64,000 nucleotides of DNA from Limnephilus marmoratus (GCA_917880885.1 OU862920.1:41823019-41887018); one strand, 5' to 3'. Shown: positions 45,961 through 56,567, numbered from the stretch's first letter. The notes: a model not told the origin generated them from the letters alone. Translations and numbers: made by a program.

Positions 45961-45987
45961 ATCATATACCCTTTTGTTTGTTTCCAG

Positions 45988-46198
45988 CGAGGAGATCCGC
46001 TCGCTCGGTTTCACCGTGGTGGTGGACATGCGCGGTGGAGGCGGCGGTGCGGGCTCTTGGAGCGCCGTGAAGCCTATCCTGAAGGTGCTGCAGGAACACT
46101 TCCCGCCGGGGGCCGTCCACCAGGCCGTCATCATTCGACCGGACAATTTCTGGCAGAAGCAGCGCACTTCGCTCGGCTCGCACAAATACAAATTCGAG
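45988..46198 (+). CDS. trio: trio exon: SEC14 domain, central part
   Basis: After TTTGTTTCCAG the exon reads EEIRSLGFTVVVDMRG, then a glycine stretch, SAVKPILKVLQEHFP, VIIRPDNFWQKQRT and SHKYKFE, ending at a GT donor. This matches the SEC14/CRAL-TRIO domain at the N-terminus of Trio (RGFTVIVDMRG, KPLLKILQE, KPDNFWQKQRT in vertebrate TRIO), a Rho-family GEF acting below guidance receptors in axons. It begins with one base of a split codon (phase 2, probably Ser) and ends on a whole codon. About five extra glycines/alanine widen the loop after DMRG. Third positions are strongly GC-rich, unlike the next exon. The exon encoding the domain start is not in view. Confidence 0.93.
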
Positions 46199-47927
46199 GT
46201 CTGTTTTCTTTTTAGTATTGGTCATACTGCATTTCAAGGAAATTCTTGCGGATTTTGAAAACTGTCTTTTTCCTGATGTACTGTAATAATTTGTATTTGG
46301 ATATTATTATCATCTGCACACACCGTACTTTCCAAATTATTGTTTTAATAAAACTCGCGGTTTAAGGAAACTGTGCACTGAAGATGTGTGGAAATTGTAC
46401 ATTGAGTTTTGTTTTGTATTAAGCTAATTGACTGCGCGTACCGAAGTCTTGTTTTAACTCGAGCGCTTCGTCTGTCTGTAAATGTTTTTGTGTGTTCCAT
46501 GACCGTTAATCTCGTCAAGATGGTAGCCGTCTTCGAAGGTACCTTTTTACCCCTCCCGAGTTCACGTTAGCGTTACGAGCTTACAAATGGGAATAGTTAA
46601 CATTACGCGAGATCTGCTGTTCACATAACTACTAGTCATAAATAACTAAAATAACATTATTTCATTTAATTATCTTTTTATCTTCTTTTTACAAAACCCA
46701 CGACTGTGTTAGTTGGGGCAAGTCTACGTATTTTGTGCGCTTTTTTATTGGTTGAAATAGTTTGCAATACCGTCCAAAAAGCAATAACCTATCCCGATTC
46801 CGAATGATTCAAGATCAGATGGATTGACTGTGCATTGATACCTGAGCTTAGTATTTAAAGTAAAATAGGTGGATGCCATTTTGCTCTTACATTATATTTT
46901 TCAATATTTCCTTCGGATGTCGGCACTGGTTAGTTCAACGGTGCGTAGATTTTACCGTGAATCGCTGACCACTGCGTATTGATAAATTCTTCAGACATTA
47001 TCAGGAAAATGGTGGTGCTGTGAACCACTGACTCCAGGCGTAACTCCGTGCCATAGGGCTTCAAATTCGATCGGCGAAAAGTAGAAAATGGCATAATACT
47101 ATTTTTAACTTGTGTTCAAAGGGCATAAACATGACCTTCCCAACATTAACACAACCTACAGGGTGGCTAAAAGCAAAATCATCTAGATTACAGTGTTTTG
47201 CTAAAAGGCGGTAAAATCAAGAATTATTGTTAAGAGCGTTTAACCAGCCAGCGAACGAAAATCCACATTTCGTCGAAAGTTGTTCTTACGATCGTGCAGG
47301 GCGGTTACAATAAGAAAGATTAATTATTCTCCGTACCAGCTTTTTTTTAAATTATAACTCAATATCGAATTTATTTCAATCCAAATTAGCTTTAATTTAT
47401 ACCTTCATCCAAAATGCTGAAAGGCGTGGTGATAAAACTATTAAAATAATGTACTTTTTGTAATTATTTTTTGATTATAAGTATTAATCATTTTTCAATA
47501 ATGTCTAAATTTAATAAGAATGTTAAAAAAATCTGAAATATATTAGTTTGTAAGTGCGCAAATAAATACACAAATGGACCAATTTTCGCCAAGAAACACA
47601 TGTACGTGCATATTTTTTAATGATTTTATTGAAACTAAAATTAAAATTCTAAAACATGCGTTTGCTAGATAATGTATTGATTTATTTTACTGCTATATAT
47701 ATGATTATATTATTTGAAACGGGTGTGGTATAATACAAAAATCTTTTTTGAAAATTTAACAAATCTGCCAACGACCTATGGAATAACCTTATTATACTAA
47801 AAATGAAAAAATTTTCTCAAAATTTATTACATGCGAATGCTAGATAAAAGAACAATCTTTCGAAATCCATTTATAATTTTTTGTGGAAAAGAGTCAATAC
47901 GTCTAAAATCTGATTTGAGAATGACAT

Positions 47928-48178
47928 ATTTCTGGTTTTCTCTGGTAATGCCCTCTTAAATAACAAACGATGTTAAATAAATCCGACGCCAAATTTCTGG
48001 CATAGGGGGTCCAGAGCTAACGAGCATACCGTTATATTACGAATCTCATCACGTGTTAAAACAATTAAACTGTCAATCAAAGTGTTATTTAACTATCCGA
48101 TCAGCAAAAATAGCACCGATGTGAACTAGCTTCAATAAGTGTTTACATTTCTGGTTTTCTCTGGTAATGCCCTCTTAA
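47928..48178 (+). repeat. Perfect 32-bp direct repeat, 219 bp apart
   Basis: ATTTCTGGTTTTCTCTGGTA and the next 12 bases occur identically at 47928-47959 and 48147-48178. The intervening 187 bases are not repeated. Confidence 0.85.
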
Positions 48179-48270
48179 CAATGTCTAGCAATTTCTTTAA
48201 GAATTTCTTTCGTTATTTCGAGTTAGCCTGTTAATTGAGACCTTGGATCAAAGTAAACTATTGATCCTTA

Positions 48271-48505
48271 TTGAAGTGAAAATTTCTATATCACCGTTGT
48301 GATTTGAAACTCGATGAAACGGAAACGAGGCTACATCTATAAGATTTAGCCTGCGAGAGAAGAAGATACACTAATCGGTCTCCTTTTTGTGCGGTACTTC
48401 GTAGCCTATCGGTCTCCTCTTTGTGTAGTGCTTCGCAGCCTCTCCACTCTGGTCTACTTTAGTTTTCTGAAGGATTCACGTATACCGCGTGTGAACTGCA
48501 TTCTT
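48271..48505 (-). repeat. Constant-end repeat family, core type 1
   Basis: Most complete minus copy: TTGAAGTGAAAATTTCTATA, CGTTGTGATTTGAAACTCGA, GATTTAGCCTGCGAGAGA, two units of ATCGGTCTCC.TTTTGTG.GGT.CTTCG, and GTATACCGCGTGTGAACTGC. Confidence 0.85.
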
Positions 48506-49509
48506 CCACATAAGTCTTTTTTATCCGCACGGCAACAATGTTTATAAAATGCCACCTTTGTTTAAAACTGACAAAAAGCATCGATAAATATGATAACGCT
48601 AGACATTGCAGCAATTTTATTCCAAAAAGTTTTTACGAAAAATGTCACCTTGTAGTGGGTAGAACCTGATTTCAAATTACAGCTTCAAGCGTCAAAATAC
48701 CCCATCCCAACTACCTACGGCTCAATATTTAGAGACGAACATGAAAGGATTTTATTTCGTTCTCATATTAAAGTAGATCATAATTACTTGCGTATTTCAA
48801 TAAACTACACTGAGTAGGCACAGAGTATCTCCGATCATTTGATAGAATCAAATCAATCTGTTTTAAAAAGCAAGCTAACCAATAAATCTTTAAAAACCGT
48901 TTGAAGTAAATAGATTCGGGTGTATTATATAAGTTTAGATTGTTTCAATGGTTACGTAACTCCGCAACACAAAGGGGTAAGTGCCCTGCAGATTGATTTC
49001 GTAAGCATTAGCAGTATATTTGTATTACGGTTTGACTTTGGTTTGATAGCAGCCAGCGGGTTTTATTGACTTCGCGTTTATCCACACGCGATGTATTTGT
49101 GAATGCTTTCAACCCGAATACTAACAAAATATATTATTACTACAGTTGATTTATTTACGAATTTATTTATTTTGCTTCGATTAAATGAGTAGATATCTTT
49201 TCAATTTTTATAAATATTCGCAAACCTAATAGCAAATCAATACTCTACCCTTGGTTAGAATGTATTAATGCTAAGGAATGAGCACTTTCTTATAATTTCC
49301 ATTGGGGTAAATACCAATCTATTTTGGTTGATAAAATCATGTAACATATTAACGACTTATATTGAATGTAATGAATGTAGGAGTTCACTAAAGGTTGCTA
49401 AACAACAAAATGTTTCGATTTTGTGTCTACCGATTTAATATCGTTGATACTACGGTTAATAATATTTATGATACTTTAAATAACATGTAGGCAATGGCTG
49501 CTTGTGGTT

Positions 49510-49863
49510 TTTGAAGTGAAATTTCTTTAGCGCCGTTAGTGACTTGAAATTCGGGTGAAACGGAAGTGCGTCACAACTTAGTTCTACACAAATTCTGGGT
49601 TCTAATATAATGCTGTAAATTCGCACCTCGGCGCGTGCCTTACATAGCGTAGTTGGTAAGGTGCCTGACAAGTCTCAGCGGCCAGAGAGACAGACATCAA
49701 GCGAACGGGGGTTCGAATCTTACGAAATCCAAAAAAAACATTTTTTTTTGTGAAATCAATTTCCAATCTTCAAACCACTTTAAAAAAAAACAATAGAATA
49801 GAAAAGAAAGCGACATCTAGCGACTTTCTAGTTTCACTTCTACCGCGTGTGAATTACACACTC
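49510..49863 (-). repeat. Constant-end repeat family, core type 4 (tRNA-like core)
   Basis: Ends are the family ends on the minus strand (TTTGAAGTGAAATTTCTTTAGC..; TTTCACTTCTACCGCGTGTG). The core, read on the + strand, has a perfect pol III A-box TAGCGTAGTTGG (49647) and a B-box GGTTCGAATCT (49710) with a long region between them like the variable arm of a Leu/Ser tRNA. A SINE carried inside, or a core built from, a tRNA. Confidence 0.75.
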
Positions 49864-50464
49864 TGATTTTTTTATTGTGCTAGAGACCTAAAACAGAAAT
49901 GTGTGAACGATATTGTAGTAACAGAAAATGATTTTCAGGAATTCTCAAAAAAATAAAAACATTTTCAGCTGCAACAACAATCAAAGCACTCTGGCTCACT
50001 TGAGTCACGAGCAGCCACTGCATGAGGTAGACTAAAACAATTGAGAGGTATAGGTAAATAAAAAATATATATATATCACCAACAACTGCTGTGTACATAT
50101 ATTATGAGATGAGTAAATGCTGCACGGTTTTGTTGATGTTTTTTTTCTCTTATTATTATTATATTGGTTTTTTAGCAGCTTTTAAGGTTTGCCTAGAGTT
50201 TGCATTAGTAGTGATGTTAATAATATGTAAAACTATTTTTTTGTCGTCATTGGTGCAGATTTGTAATAAATAAATTTCATTGTTTTGTAATTTTAAACCG
50301 TTAATAAAGCATAACTACTATTCCAAAAAATATAAAATTTAACTTCATTGGTGTCTTATAAAGTGAGGTTATATTATTCCCCCTTTTTAAATTTCACTAA
50401 TTTGTTGTTTGTTTAACTTTGTATTTTCTTTAGAGTACTAAAGTTTTTTTTTTTTTAATTTCAG

Positions 50465-50578
50465 ACAACTGTGATAAGTTTGGAGGCACTCCCTAAAATA
50501 ATAGATACATCTCAACTGACGACAGATCTGGAAGGAACTTTACAATATGATCATGCACAATGGATTGACTTAAGACTG
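50465..50578 (+). CDS. trio: trio exon: end of SEC14 domain
   Basis: Preceded by a long T-run and TTTCAG; reads TTVISLEALPKIIDTSQLT, TDLEGTLQYDHAQWIDLRL, exactly 38 codons (phase 0 at both ends), then GTAAGT. It aligns with vertebrate TRIO residues in the pattern MVSLEGLTKVVDPSQLT..DG.LEY.H..WIEIR, the last strand and helix of SEC14. Codons here are AT-ending, in contrast to the GC-ending codons of 45988-46198. The next intron is only 281 bp. Confidence 0.93.
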
Positions 50579-50859
50579 GTAAGTAAAACTTTTCTCCAAA
50601 CCTCTTTAATGTTGCCACTGCAACCCGCTAATGACCCTTTTCTAAATGCAACGACCCTTTTCTAAATAACTATGTATACAAGATAGTTTCATTGATAAAT
50701 TGAAAAAATTATTCTTCTGTGTATTTTATCTTCCTGCAACATTGCATTTGTCATTATTATTTTATTACTGATGCACTTGAAAATATTTTAAAATTTCTCT
50801 TTAATTTACCTGCATCCCGGTATTGGTAAAATTAATGACCCTTTGTTCGGTGTTTTCAG

Positions 50860-51040
50860 GCTTTGGAAGAATTAACCTGGCAGGCTGGTGACATTTTAGA
50901 TAGATTAGACGATTTACAAGAAGATCTGGCGAGATCCGACTTTGCGGACGACGTGTCGGGGGCCAAGCACGGTATCGACCTCCACAACGAGATGAAGAAG
51001 AAAATTGTTAAAGTTCCTGTAGAAGAATTAGAAGCCCAAG
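50860..51040 (+). CDS. trio: trio exon: first spectrin-type helices
   Basis: After GTGTTTTCAG it reads ALEELTWQAGDILDRLDDL, QEDLARSDFADDVSGAKHG, IDLHNEMKKKIVKVPVEELE, AQ and one base of the next codon (phase 1). It matches TRIO's post-SEC14 helical region (MLSRLEELQDVLAK..LEGAR..IEEHSQLKKKVIKAPIEDLD). High helix and coiled-coil propensity is evident from the charged heptads. The donor is GTAAAC. Confidence 0.93.
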
Positions 51041-51175
51041 GTAAACCAACTTACATAAATACACATGAACACAATCTGTCATTTTCCCCATTCTCACTTT
51101 TCATTTTCTTTTCCCTTTTCCTTTATTTTCCTTTCCATTTCTTTATTTAAACATATCAATTCCACCATAATGCAT

Positions 51176-51612
51176 GGAATTCCTTCCAGTATTATCATTA
51201 GCATAGCGCCAATGATAAGTGAAGCCCTTTGTTATATATTTAACTCTAGTATTTTGACTTCTACGTTCCCCAAATTTGGAAACTGACCCGAGCCAGTGCT
51301 ATTTTCAAGGCTGGAGATAAGACAGACGTCAAAAACTACAGACCAGTAGCCGTATTATCAGAGCTACCCAAACTTTTTGAAAAATTGATTTGTGACAAAT
51401 TAAGTCACCAGATTGCGCCATTCATTGGTGAAAATCAACACGGTTTCCTTCCGAAGAAATCAACAATCACAAATTTGCTTAATTTTTCGAGGTTGGTAGC
51501 CACCAGTTTAGACTCGAGGCACCAATCAGATGTAGTTTACACCGACTTTGCCAAAGCATTTGACCGTGTTAACCATGATATACTTCTGAGGAAAATGTTT
51601 AAAATTAGTTAG
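51176..51612 (+). pseudogene. Non-LTR reverse transcriptase fragment
   Basis: Reads PMISEALCYIFNSSILTSTFP, shifts frame near 51270, then WKLTRASAIFKAGDKTDVK, NYRPVAVLSELPKLFEKLI, ENQHGFLPKKSTITNLL and DVVYTDFAKAFDRVNHDILL. These are the RT fingers/palm motifs of a jockey/CR1-type LINE, including NYRP, QHGF and the DFxKAFDxVxH motif A with its catalytic Asp. The FADD motif and everything after are missing because the sequence stops at a MITE junction. One frameshift and loss of both ends: inactive. Confidence 0.85.
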
Positions 51613-51638
51613 TCTAAAACCTCACCACATATCACCAA

Positions 51639-51670
<32 letters not shown>

Positions 51671-51709
51671 AAAGTTTCTAAAAACATTACGTGATTAATG
51701 GACGACCCC
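51613..51709 (+). mobile_element. Truncated Harbinger-type MITE
   Basis: TAGTCTAAAACCTCACCACA, a 26-plus-base G-run, then ACATTACGTGATTAATGGACGACCCC followed by TTA. It equals the right half of 23288-23571; the left TIR is absent. Confidence 0.75.
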
Positions 51710-52049
51710 TTATGTAAAGTAAAAAATAAAACAGTAACCTCATTAGGTAATCGGTTTAAATGCATTAAGTTTGATAATAATAATAATAATAATAAATTTG
51801 GACAACTTATATAGCGCTGTTTTTGCGAAAAATCGCCTCAAGAGCGCTGTACAAATTAGCATGGAAATCCTCATTATCTGGGTTTCTTGCAAATGGCAGA
51901 TGGAACCTTGTTACACTGAGGGCACGTAATGTTTTTTTACAAACTAGATGAAAAGATAATTTACTTTATTATTTTATTAGTTTAAACTTTACCATTGATG
52001 CAACTAAGTAAACAATCAATATGTCAAAATGTTTATGTAACTATATGGT

Positions 52050-52733
52050 ATGAAAACAATGTGCAACATAGTTGTGAATGGTGAGTATTTGGAGCAGGTG
52101 GATGGGTTTGTGTACTTGGGAAGTATGTTTACGAGAGATGGAAGGGCTGACAGAGATATCGAAAGAAGAGTAAATGCAGGCAACTCTATTAATGGAGGAC
52201 TGAACGCCGTTGATGCCAACAAAAAACTGTCCAAAGAAGCGAAGTTAGCCGTCCATAATAGAGTGCTGGTACCTACCCTGATGTATGGCAGTGAGGCATG
52301 GAATTGGCAGAGGAAGGATGAAAGTAGACTGAATGCTGTAGAAATGAGATCCCTGAGGCGTATGTGTGGTAAAACCATGTACGATCGTGTGAGAAATGTG
52401 GAGATCCGCGAAGAATGCAAGGCTGATGTAAGCGTGATGAGTAAGATTAAGAAAGGGACGCTCAGATGGTTTGGGCATGTAGAGCGAATGAACGAGGAAA
52501 GGAGTGTAAGGAGAATATATGACGCAAATGTGAATGGAAGAAGAAGTCGGGGACGCCCGAGGAAGACATTGCACGACCAAGTGAATCAGATACTTGAGTC
52601 GGGCCATGTGAAGAGTTGGAGTAATAGAAGAGCATGTATGAATGTGAACGAGGCAAGGAGTGCGTGCCAAGATCGAGTTGTTTGGCGGTCCTCTCTGCCT
52701 ACCACTGCGGGGAAACGGCGTGATGGTTAGTTA
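52050..52733 (+). pseudogene. LINE ORF2 C-terminal region, 226 intact codons
   Basis: An uninterrupted frame: FVYLGSMFTRDGRADRDIER, then NRVLVPTLMYGSEAWNW, RLNAVEMRSLRRMCGKTMYD, GTLRWFGHVERMNEERSVRR and NGRRSRGRPRKTLHDQVNQ to a stop. The YLGS..DG..D.EI..R, LPTLxYGSE.W and LRWFGHV.RM..R motifs mark the region after the RT domain in insect LINE proteins. RT and endonuclease parts are absent (5'-truncated). Ends GAAACGGCGTGATGGTTAG. The intact frame suggests fairly recent insertion. Decayed relatives: 6183, 37437, 40217. Confidence 0.85.
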
Positions 52734-53311
52734 TTTTTTTAATGTTTTATAAATATATATTTTTAAATTCCCTTCTTATTTCGGTCCGGTCGTTGTGATG
52801 TTAATTGTTAATTTAGATGGACCTTCTCTTTACAGCTGTGGTAAGAAACATAAAATAACAGAGAGGCAGTGCCCAAGGGTCAAATACTTAAATTCTTTTG
52901 ACATTATTTTCAAGAACTTTCTAATTTCTATTACTAGTTAATGAGTGAATCAACTTTTTGTAATTAATGAGCGGTCAGAACTAGCACGGTTATAAAACTA
53001 GTTTGGTACTTGGTACTATTGAATTCCAAACTATTTGAACAGTGAACTACATATTTTCTGATAGTAAATTTTTATTCTATGCACTAATAATGCTCTGGTG
53101 ATGTAGTTTGATCATTAAATAATTAATTGCTCTCAATTAGGAGCAATAGTTTATTTATTTTTTAATCAATTTGGACATATAGAATGTAGTTTTTTAATAT
53201 CTAAATTGGTTAACATCCTCTATCATTGTTTTTACAAAACGTTTTGTTCGTAAAGCATATGTCTGGCATCCTACTTCTATAATATATTATTATCTAGACA
53301 GTTTTGTCAAC

Positions 53312-53880
53312 ACTGAAATATGATTAACTGCTGCATCTTCACTTCTGTTTTTCCCCTCCTTAAAATGTTTATTTTTTATGTACTGATCTGCAAAGCTCCC
53401 TTAACACGCACTGTATCATCTCCTGTATTCCACCATAATCCCTTGTCCAATCTCTTTAAAATAGTTTTCAAAGCTTGTCTTTGGGTGTTTGATGATGTCT
53501 CCTGGTTCCACAATGTGACTCCAAGTATTTGAATCTTTTTTCCTTCATTATGGGACATTAGCACCAAAGGCGAACCAGTGTTTCTTCTCAGTATTTGTTA
53601 ATACTGAAATATGATTTCTTGCCGATACACTTCTGTTTTTCCCCTTCTTAAAATGTTAAGTTTTTATGTACTGCTCTGCAAAGCTCCCATAAACATGCAA
53701 CCATCACCCGAGTTCCGCCATATTTCCTTGACAGCAGTCCAGTCTCTTTAAAATAGTTCTCCAAGCTTGTTTTGGGTGACTCCAAGAATCTGAATCTTCT
53801 TTCCTTCTTTGCGGGTCATTGGCACCATAGGCGAATCAGTGTTTCTTCATCCTCTTCTCATTTCCTACGACTATTGTTTG
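53312..53880 (-). repeat. Direct duplication of about 291 bp with ORF traces
   Basis: ACTGAAATATGATT starts both copies (53311 and 53603); GTACTGMTCTGCAAAGCTCCC, CTCTTTAAAATAGTT and GACTCCAAG.ATYTGAATCTT follow in the same order. On the minus strand copy 1 has a 63-codon frame (KIQILGVTLWNQE, LKTILKRLDKGLWW); copy 2 has the related RTILKRLD with stops. Family not recognised; probably mobile-element coding DNA. Confidence 0.6.
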
Positions 53881-54183
53881 CTTAAGATGTTTCTTTCTAA
53901 CCCTTTGATTGATACCTTTAGTAGTATCGAGCACTTTACTTCTGCTATTACACAATTTGTATTTGTTGTGGCAAGAATTAAGCCTTCTAAACCCTCATTG
54001 CACACAAACTCACACTAACTGAGATCATGCTGTTTCATGTGTTTCTTTTATTTGACATCTAAATTCGGTCTTTTCAAAGAGTTTAAGATTCACTACACTT
54101 GATTTATTTCACTATGATGACATTGTGGCATAGTTTTCCATGTCAAACTTATCACTTACACGTATTTTGTTTGTGTATTCCAG

Positions 54184-54410
54184 GTGAGCGCATTCTGCAG
54201 CGCCTGCAGGCGGCGGACACCGTGGCGCTGGCGGCCGGCAGCGGGTCGCCAGGGCCGGGCGCCTTCCACTGCGGCGAGTCCTCGGGCATTCGCCAGCAGC
54301 TTGACTCCGTGCGTCAGGCGCACCACCACCTGCTGCAGCTCTGGCACCACAAGAAGCTGCAACTCGACCAGTGCTTCCAGCTGAGACTGTTTGAGCAGGA
54401 CTGCGAGAAG
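54184..54410 (+). CDS. trio: trio exon: first spectrin repeat
   Basis: After TGTGTATTCCAG the exon completes the Gly codon (phase 1) and reads ERILQRLQAADTVALAAGSG, SGIRQQLDSVRQAHHHLLQ, LWHHKKLQLDQCFQLRLFEQ, DCEK. TRIO has GQKLLQRIQ..LHQMWHVRKLKLDQCFQLRLFEQDAEK at this place. The Trp in LWHHKK and the QLRLFEQD start of the next helix are spectrin-repeat landmarks. The exon itself begins GTGAGC, which resembles a donor, but the upstream CAG and the protein fix the border. Strong GC3 bias. Confidence 0.95.
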
Positions 54411-55890
54411 GTAACTTTCAATACATCTAGCAATCTTTACTTTCTTCTTTTATTGTTTTCTAGATGTATTTTGTGTTTTAGTTGAACAATTTGCAAAGAT
54501 TCTTAATCCACCTTGTTTGCCTTTTACACAGGGACTCCTGTTTCTCTTTGAAGCTTTACCGCTTGCACTTGAATGGTAAATGTTTAAATTTCAAATAAAA
54601 AATTGAATAAAAAGTACTACATAAATATAAGTAAATCTAAGACTGAAGGGAAATACTGTATCATGTACTTTATTTTTAGTGGCGTGATTAAAAATATAAT
54701 TGCAAAAATAAAATAATTATTTTTGGCCCTGAAAGACTGGTGCATAAAATTTAACAAGGACTTAAACCTTCAAATGACAACCAGTTCCCGTGTCACAGAA
54801 TACCCATTGTTTTTACTTCACGTCTCCTCGGTTGGACAAGGTTATCTGACATTAAAAAAAAAAAACCTTTATATTCAAAATCATTTCTTTTGCTTATTTC
54901 TATAATAATATCTGTATTGTATTTCTGTATATACTTGAATGTCGCAGTTCTAACATTAAGCTCAGATAAAGAATTTTACCTTGGAAAATATTTAAATTTT
55001 AGCTCGCATGGTGTAAGGGGGGTTCCCACTCTGCCTCCTCCATCACCCCTCCTCCCCCCCCCTATCACCGCCCTGCCACCCCACTCCCCCCTCCTCCCCC
55101 CTACCCCCTCCTCCCTCCCCCATCTCACCCTCCCTCCCGCTTTCCAAACATTCAGTTTTGAAACCTCGTGTGCCACCAATAGCAATTTTTTTATACAAAT
55201 TTCGTAATGCCAGAGCTCACCGGAAGTTTTATAAAAACCTTGTCCTAACAATAACAAACACATAAAAAAAAGAATTATCCAATTTGGTGCAGTCGTTTAA
55301 AAGTTATGCACTTGGAAACACATTCAGCAATTCATTTTTATATATAAGATGACGTGGCCCTAACTTGACGTTAGGGAAATGTAGTTAGAACCTTATGCGA
55401 TAAATTATTATGCTCTAGCTGGGTTGTACATGAGTCAATCTGCACATTTAGGTATATTCTAAATACGTCATATTGAAATGCTTTCCTTTACAATATGTTC
55501 AAATAAAATTATTTACAATAAAATTCACCTAAAAATCATAAATGAATATGTAGATAGATAATGAGAAATCATCTTTGCAAACCTTGACACCTCATATGTC
55601 AGAACAAGGTAAAGTGAAGTGAGTCCCTGTCCAACCAAAATGATGTTTAATTGCTTCCCACACTCTGAGGGTAGTGAACAACAACACTACCCCAAAGGAG
55701 AAAAATGTTTAACCTTTGCTTAGAAGACCCTTGGCAGATTTTTGCTCCAAGTGCCTTCTAAGTTTTACAAAATAACTCTTCTGTGGGCTCTTCCCACAGC
55801 GATAACACTTCTTTAACTATTACTCCTGATCCATTTTTACATACGACGATCAGTTTTATAATGTTCTATAAATGTTCCTTATAATTTCAG
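54411..55890 (+). other. trio: trio intron (1.48 kb)
   Basis: Contains the LINE-tail repeat at 55003-55349. Parts 54411-55002 and 55350-55890 show nothing nameable. Confidence 0.85.
55003..55349 (+). repeat. LINE-tail repeat (same family as 23605)
   Basis: A C-rich block (55010-55140), then CAAACATTCAGTTTTGAAAC, CCAGAGCTCACCGGAAGTTT, AAGAATTATCCAATTTGGTG, CAGTCGTTTAAAAGTTATGC and AGCAATTCATTTTTATATAT. The end is that of insect RTE-type elements; no tail expansion here. Confidence 0.75.
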
Positions 55891-56146
55891 ATGCTGGAGT
55901 GGATCTGTCACAACCGCAGTGCATTCCTCTCGTCCTATGTGGAGATAGGTCGGTCATGTGCCCTCGCCAAGCAGCTGCAGGAGGAGCATGCAAGGTTCGC
56001 CGCGGCGTGTGGTGGCAGCGCACGTGCGTCCGTGGCACGTGTGTCCGCCGCAGCCAGAAGGTTGCAAGAACAGCGGCACTACGCACACACGCACATTGCC
56101 TCGCTTGCACACGCCATGGAAAGGGCCTTCAAAGACCTGGCGGCAG
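55891..56146 (+). CDS. trio: trio exon: second spectrin repeat
   Basis: After CTTATAATTTCAG it reads MLEWICHNRSAFLSSYVEIG, RSCALAKQLQEEHARFAAAC, RASVARVSAAARRLQEQRHY, AHTHIASLAHAMERAFKDLA and ends phase 1 before GTTAGT. It parallels TRIO MFDWITHNKGLFLNSYTEIG..ANRLVESGHYASQQI. The LEW/FDW Trp of helix A is present. The upstream exon ends in EK, joining as FEQDCEK-MLEWI without a gap. GC3-rich with CpG runs and small amino-acid tracts. Confidence 0.95.
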
Positions 56147-56567
56147 GTTAGTTGAAATTATTCTTGATTTCTCAACATGCAAGTTATGGTCTAGTCATAA
56201 GCTTTATTTTTTCTTTAAATCGATAGTACTTTTAAAAGCTCAATATTCAGGCTCATATTCGTTTCTAATCTCTTGTAAATCAATTGAAGCTGTTTCTTGC
56301 GAATGGAGCATCCCTTGGACATGCTTGACTTTAATTTACTCGTAAACCTCTCACCAAGATGACAGTGCCATCTACGTTTCATGGTGATTAAAGTGAAGAA
56401 CTTCTTGTTTAGTATTATTACTTCTTGATTCATTGATATTGAGTGTAAATTATCAAGAAATTGAATAATAATATAAAGTCTAAATACCCTGTATTTAATT
56501 ATATCTGCCAATAATCTTTATTGTCATAATTACTAAAATAAATATATTTTTATTTCTAATACGTTTA

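Larger units (their letters stand above)
46199..50464 (+). other. trio: trio intron (4.27 kb)
   Basis: Lies between two phase-compatible trio exons. It contains an old repeat at 46440-46550 (related to 27820), a 32-bp direct repeat (47928 and 48147), two constant-end family members and a hAT-like arm at 49940-50021. The remainder is unassigned AT-rich DNA. Confidence 0.85.
51041..54183 (+). other. trio: trio intron (3.1 kb) with LINE insertions
   Basis: Bounded by G|GT split-codon exons. Holds a LINE RT fragment, a truncated MITE, an AAT microsatellite (51773-51795), the LINE tail at 52050 and a direct duplication at 53312. Segments 51714-52049, 52734-53311 and 53880-54183 show nothing further that I can name. 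Confidence 0.85.

Noticed and set aside
49640..49725. Functional tRNA gene with long variable arm
   Set aside because: Pol III boxes are present but acceptor pairing is poor and the sequence is the core of a constant-end repeat.
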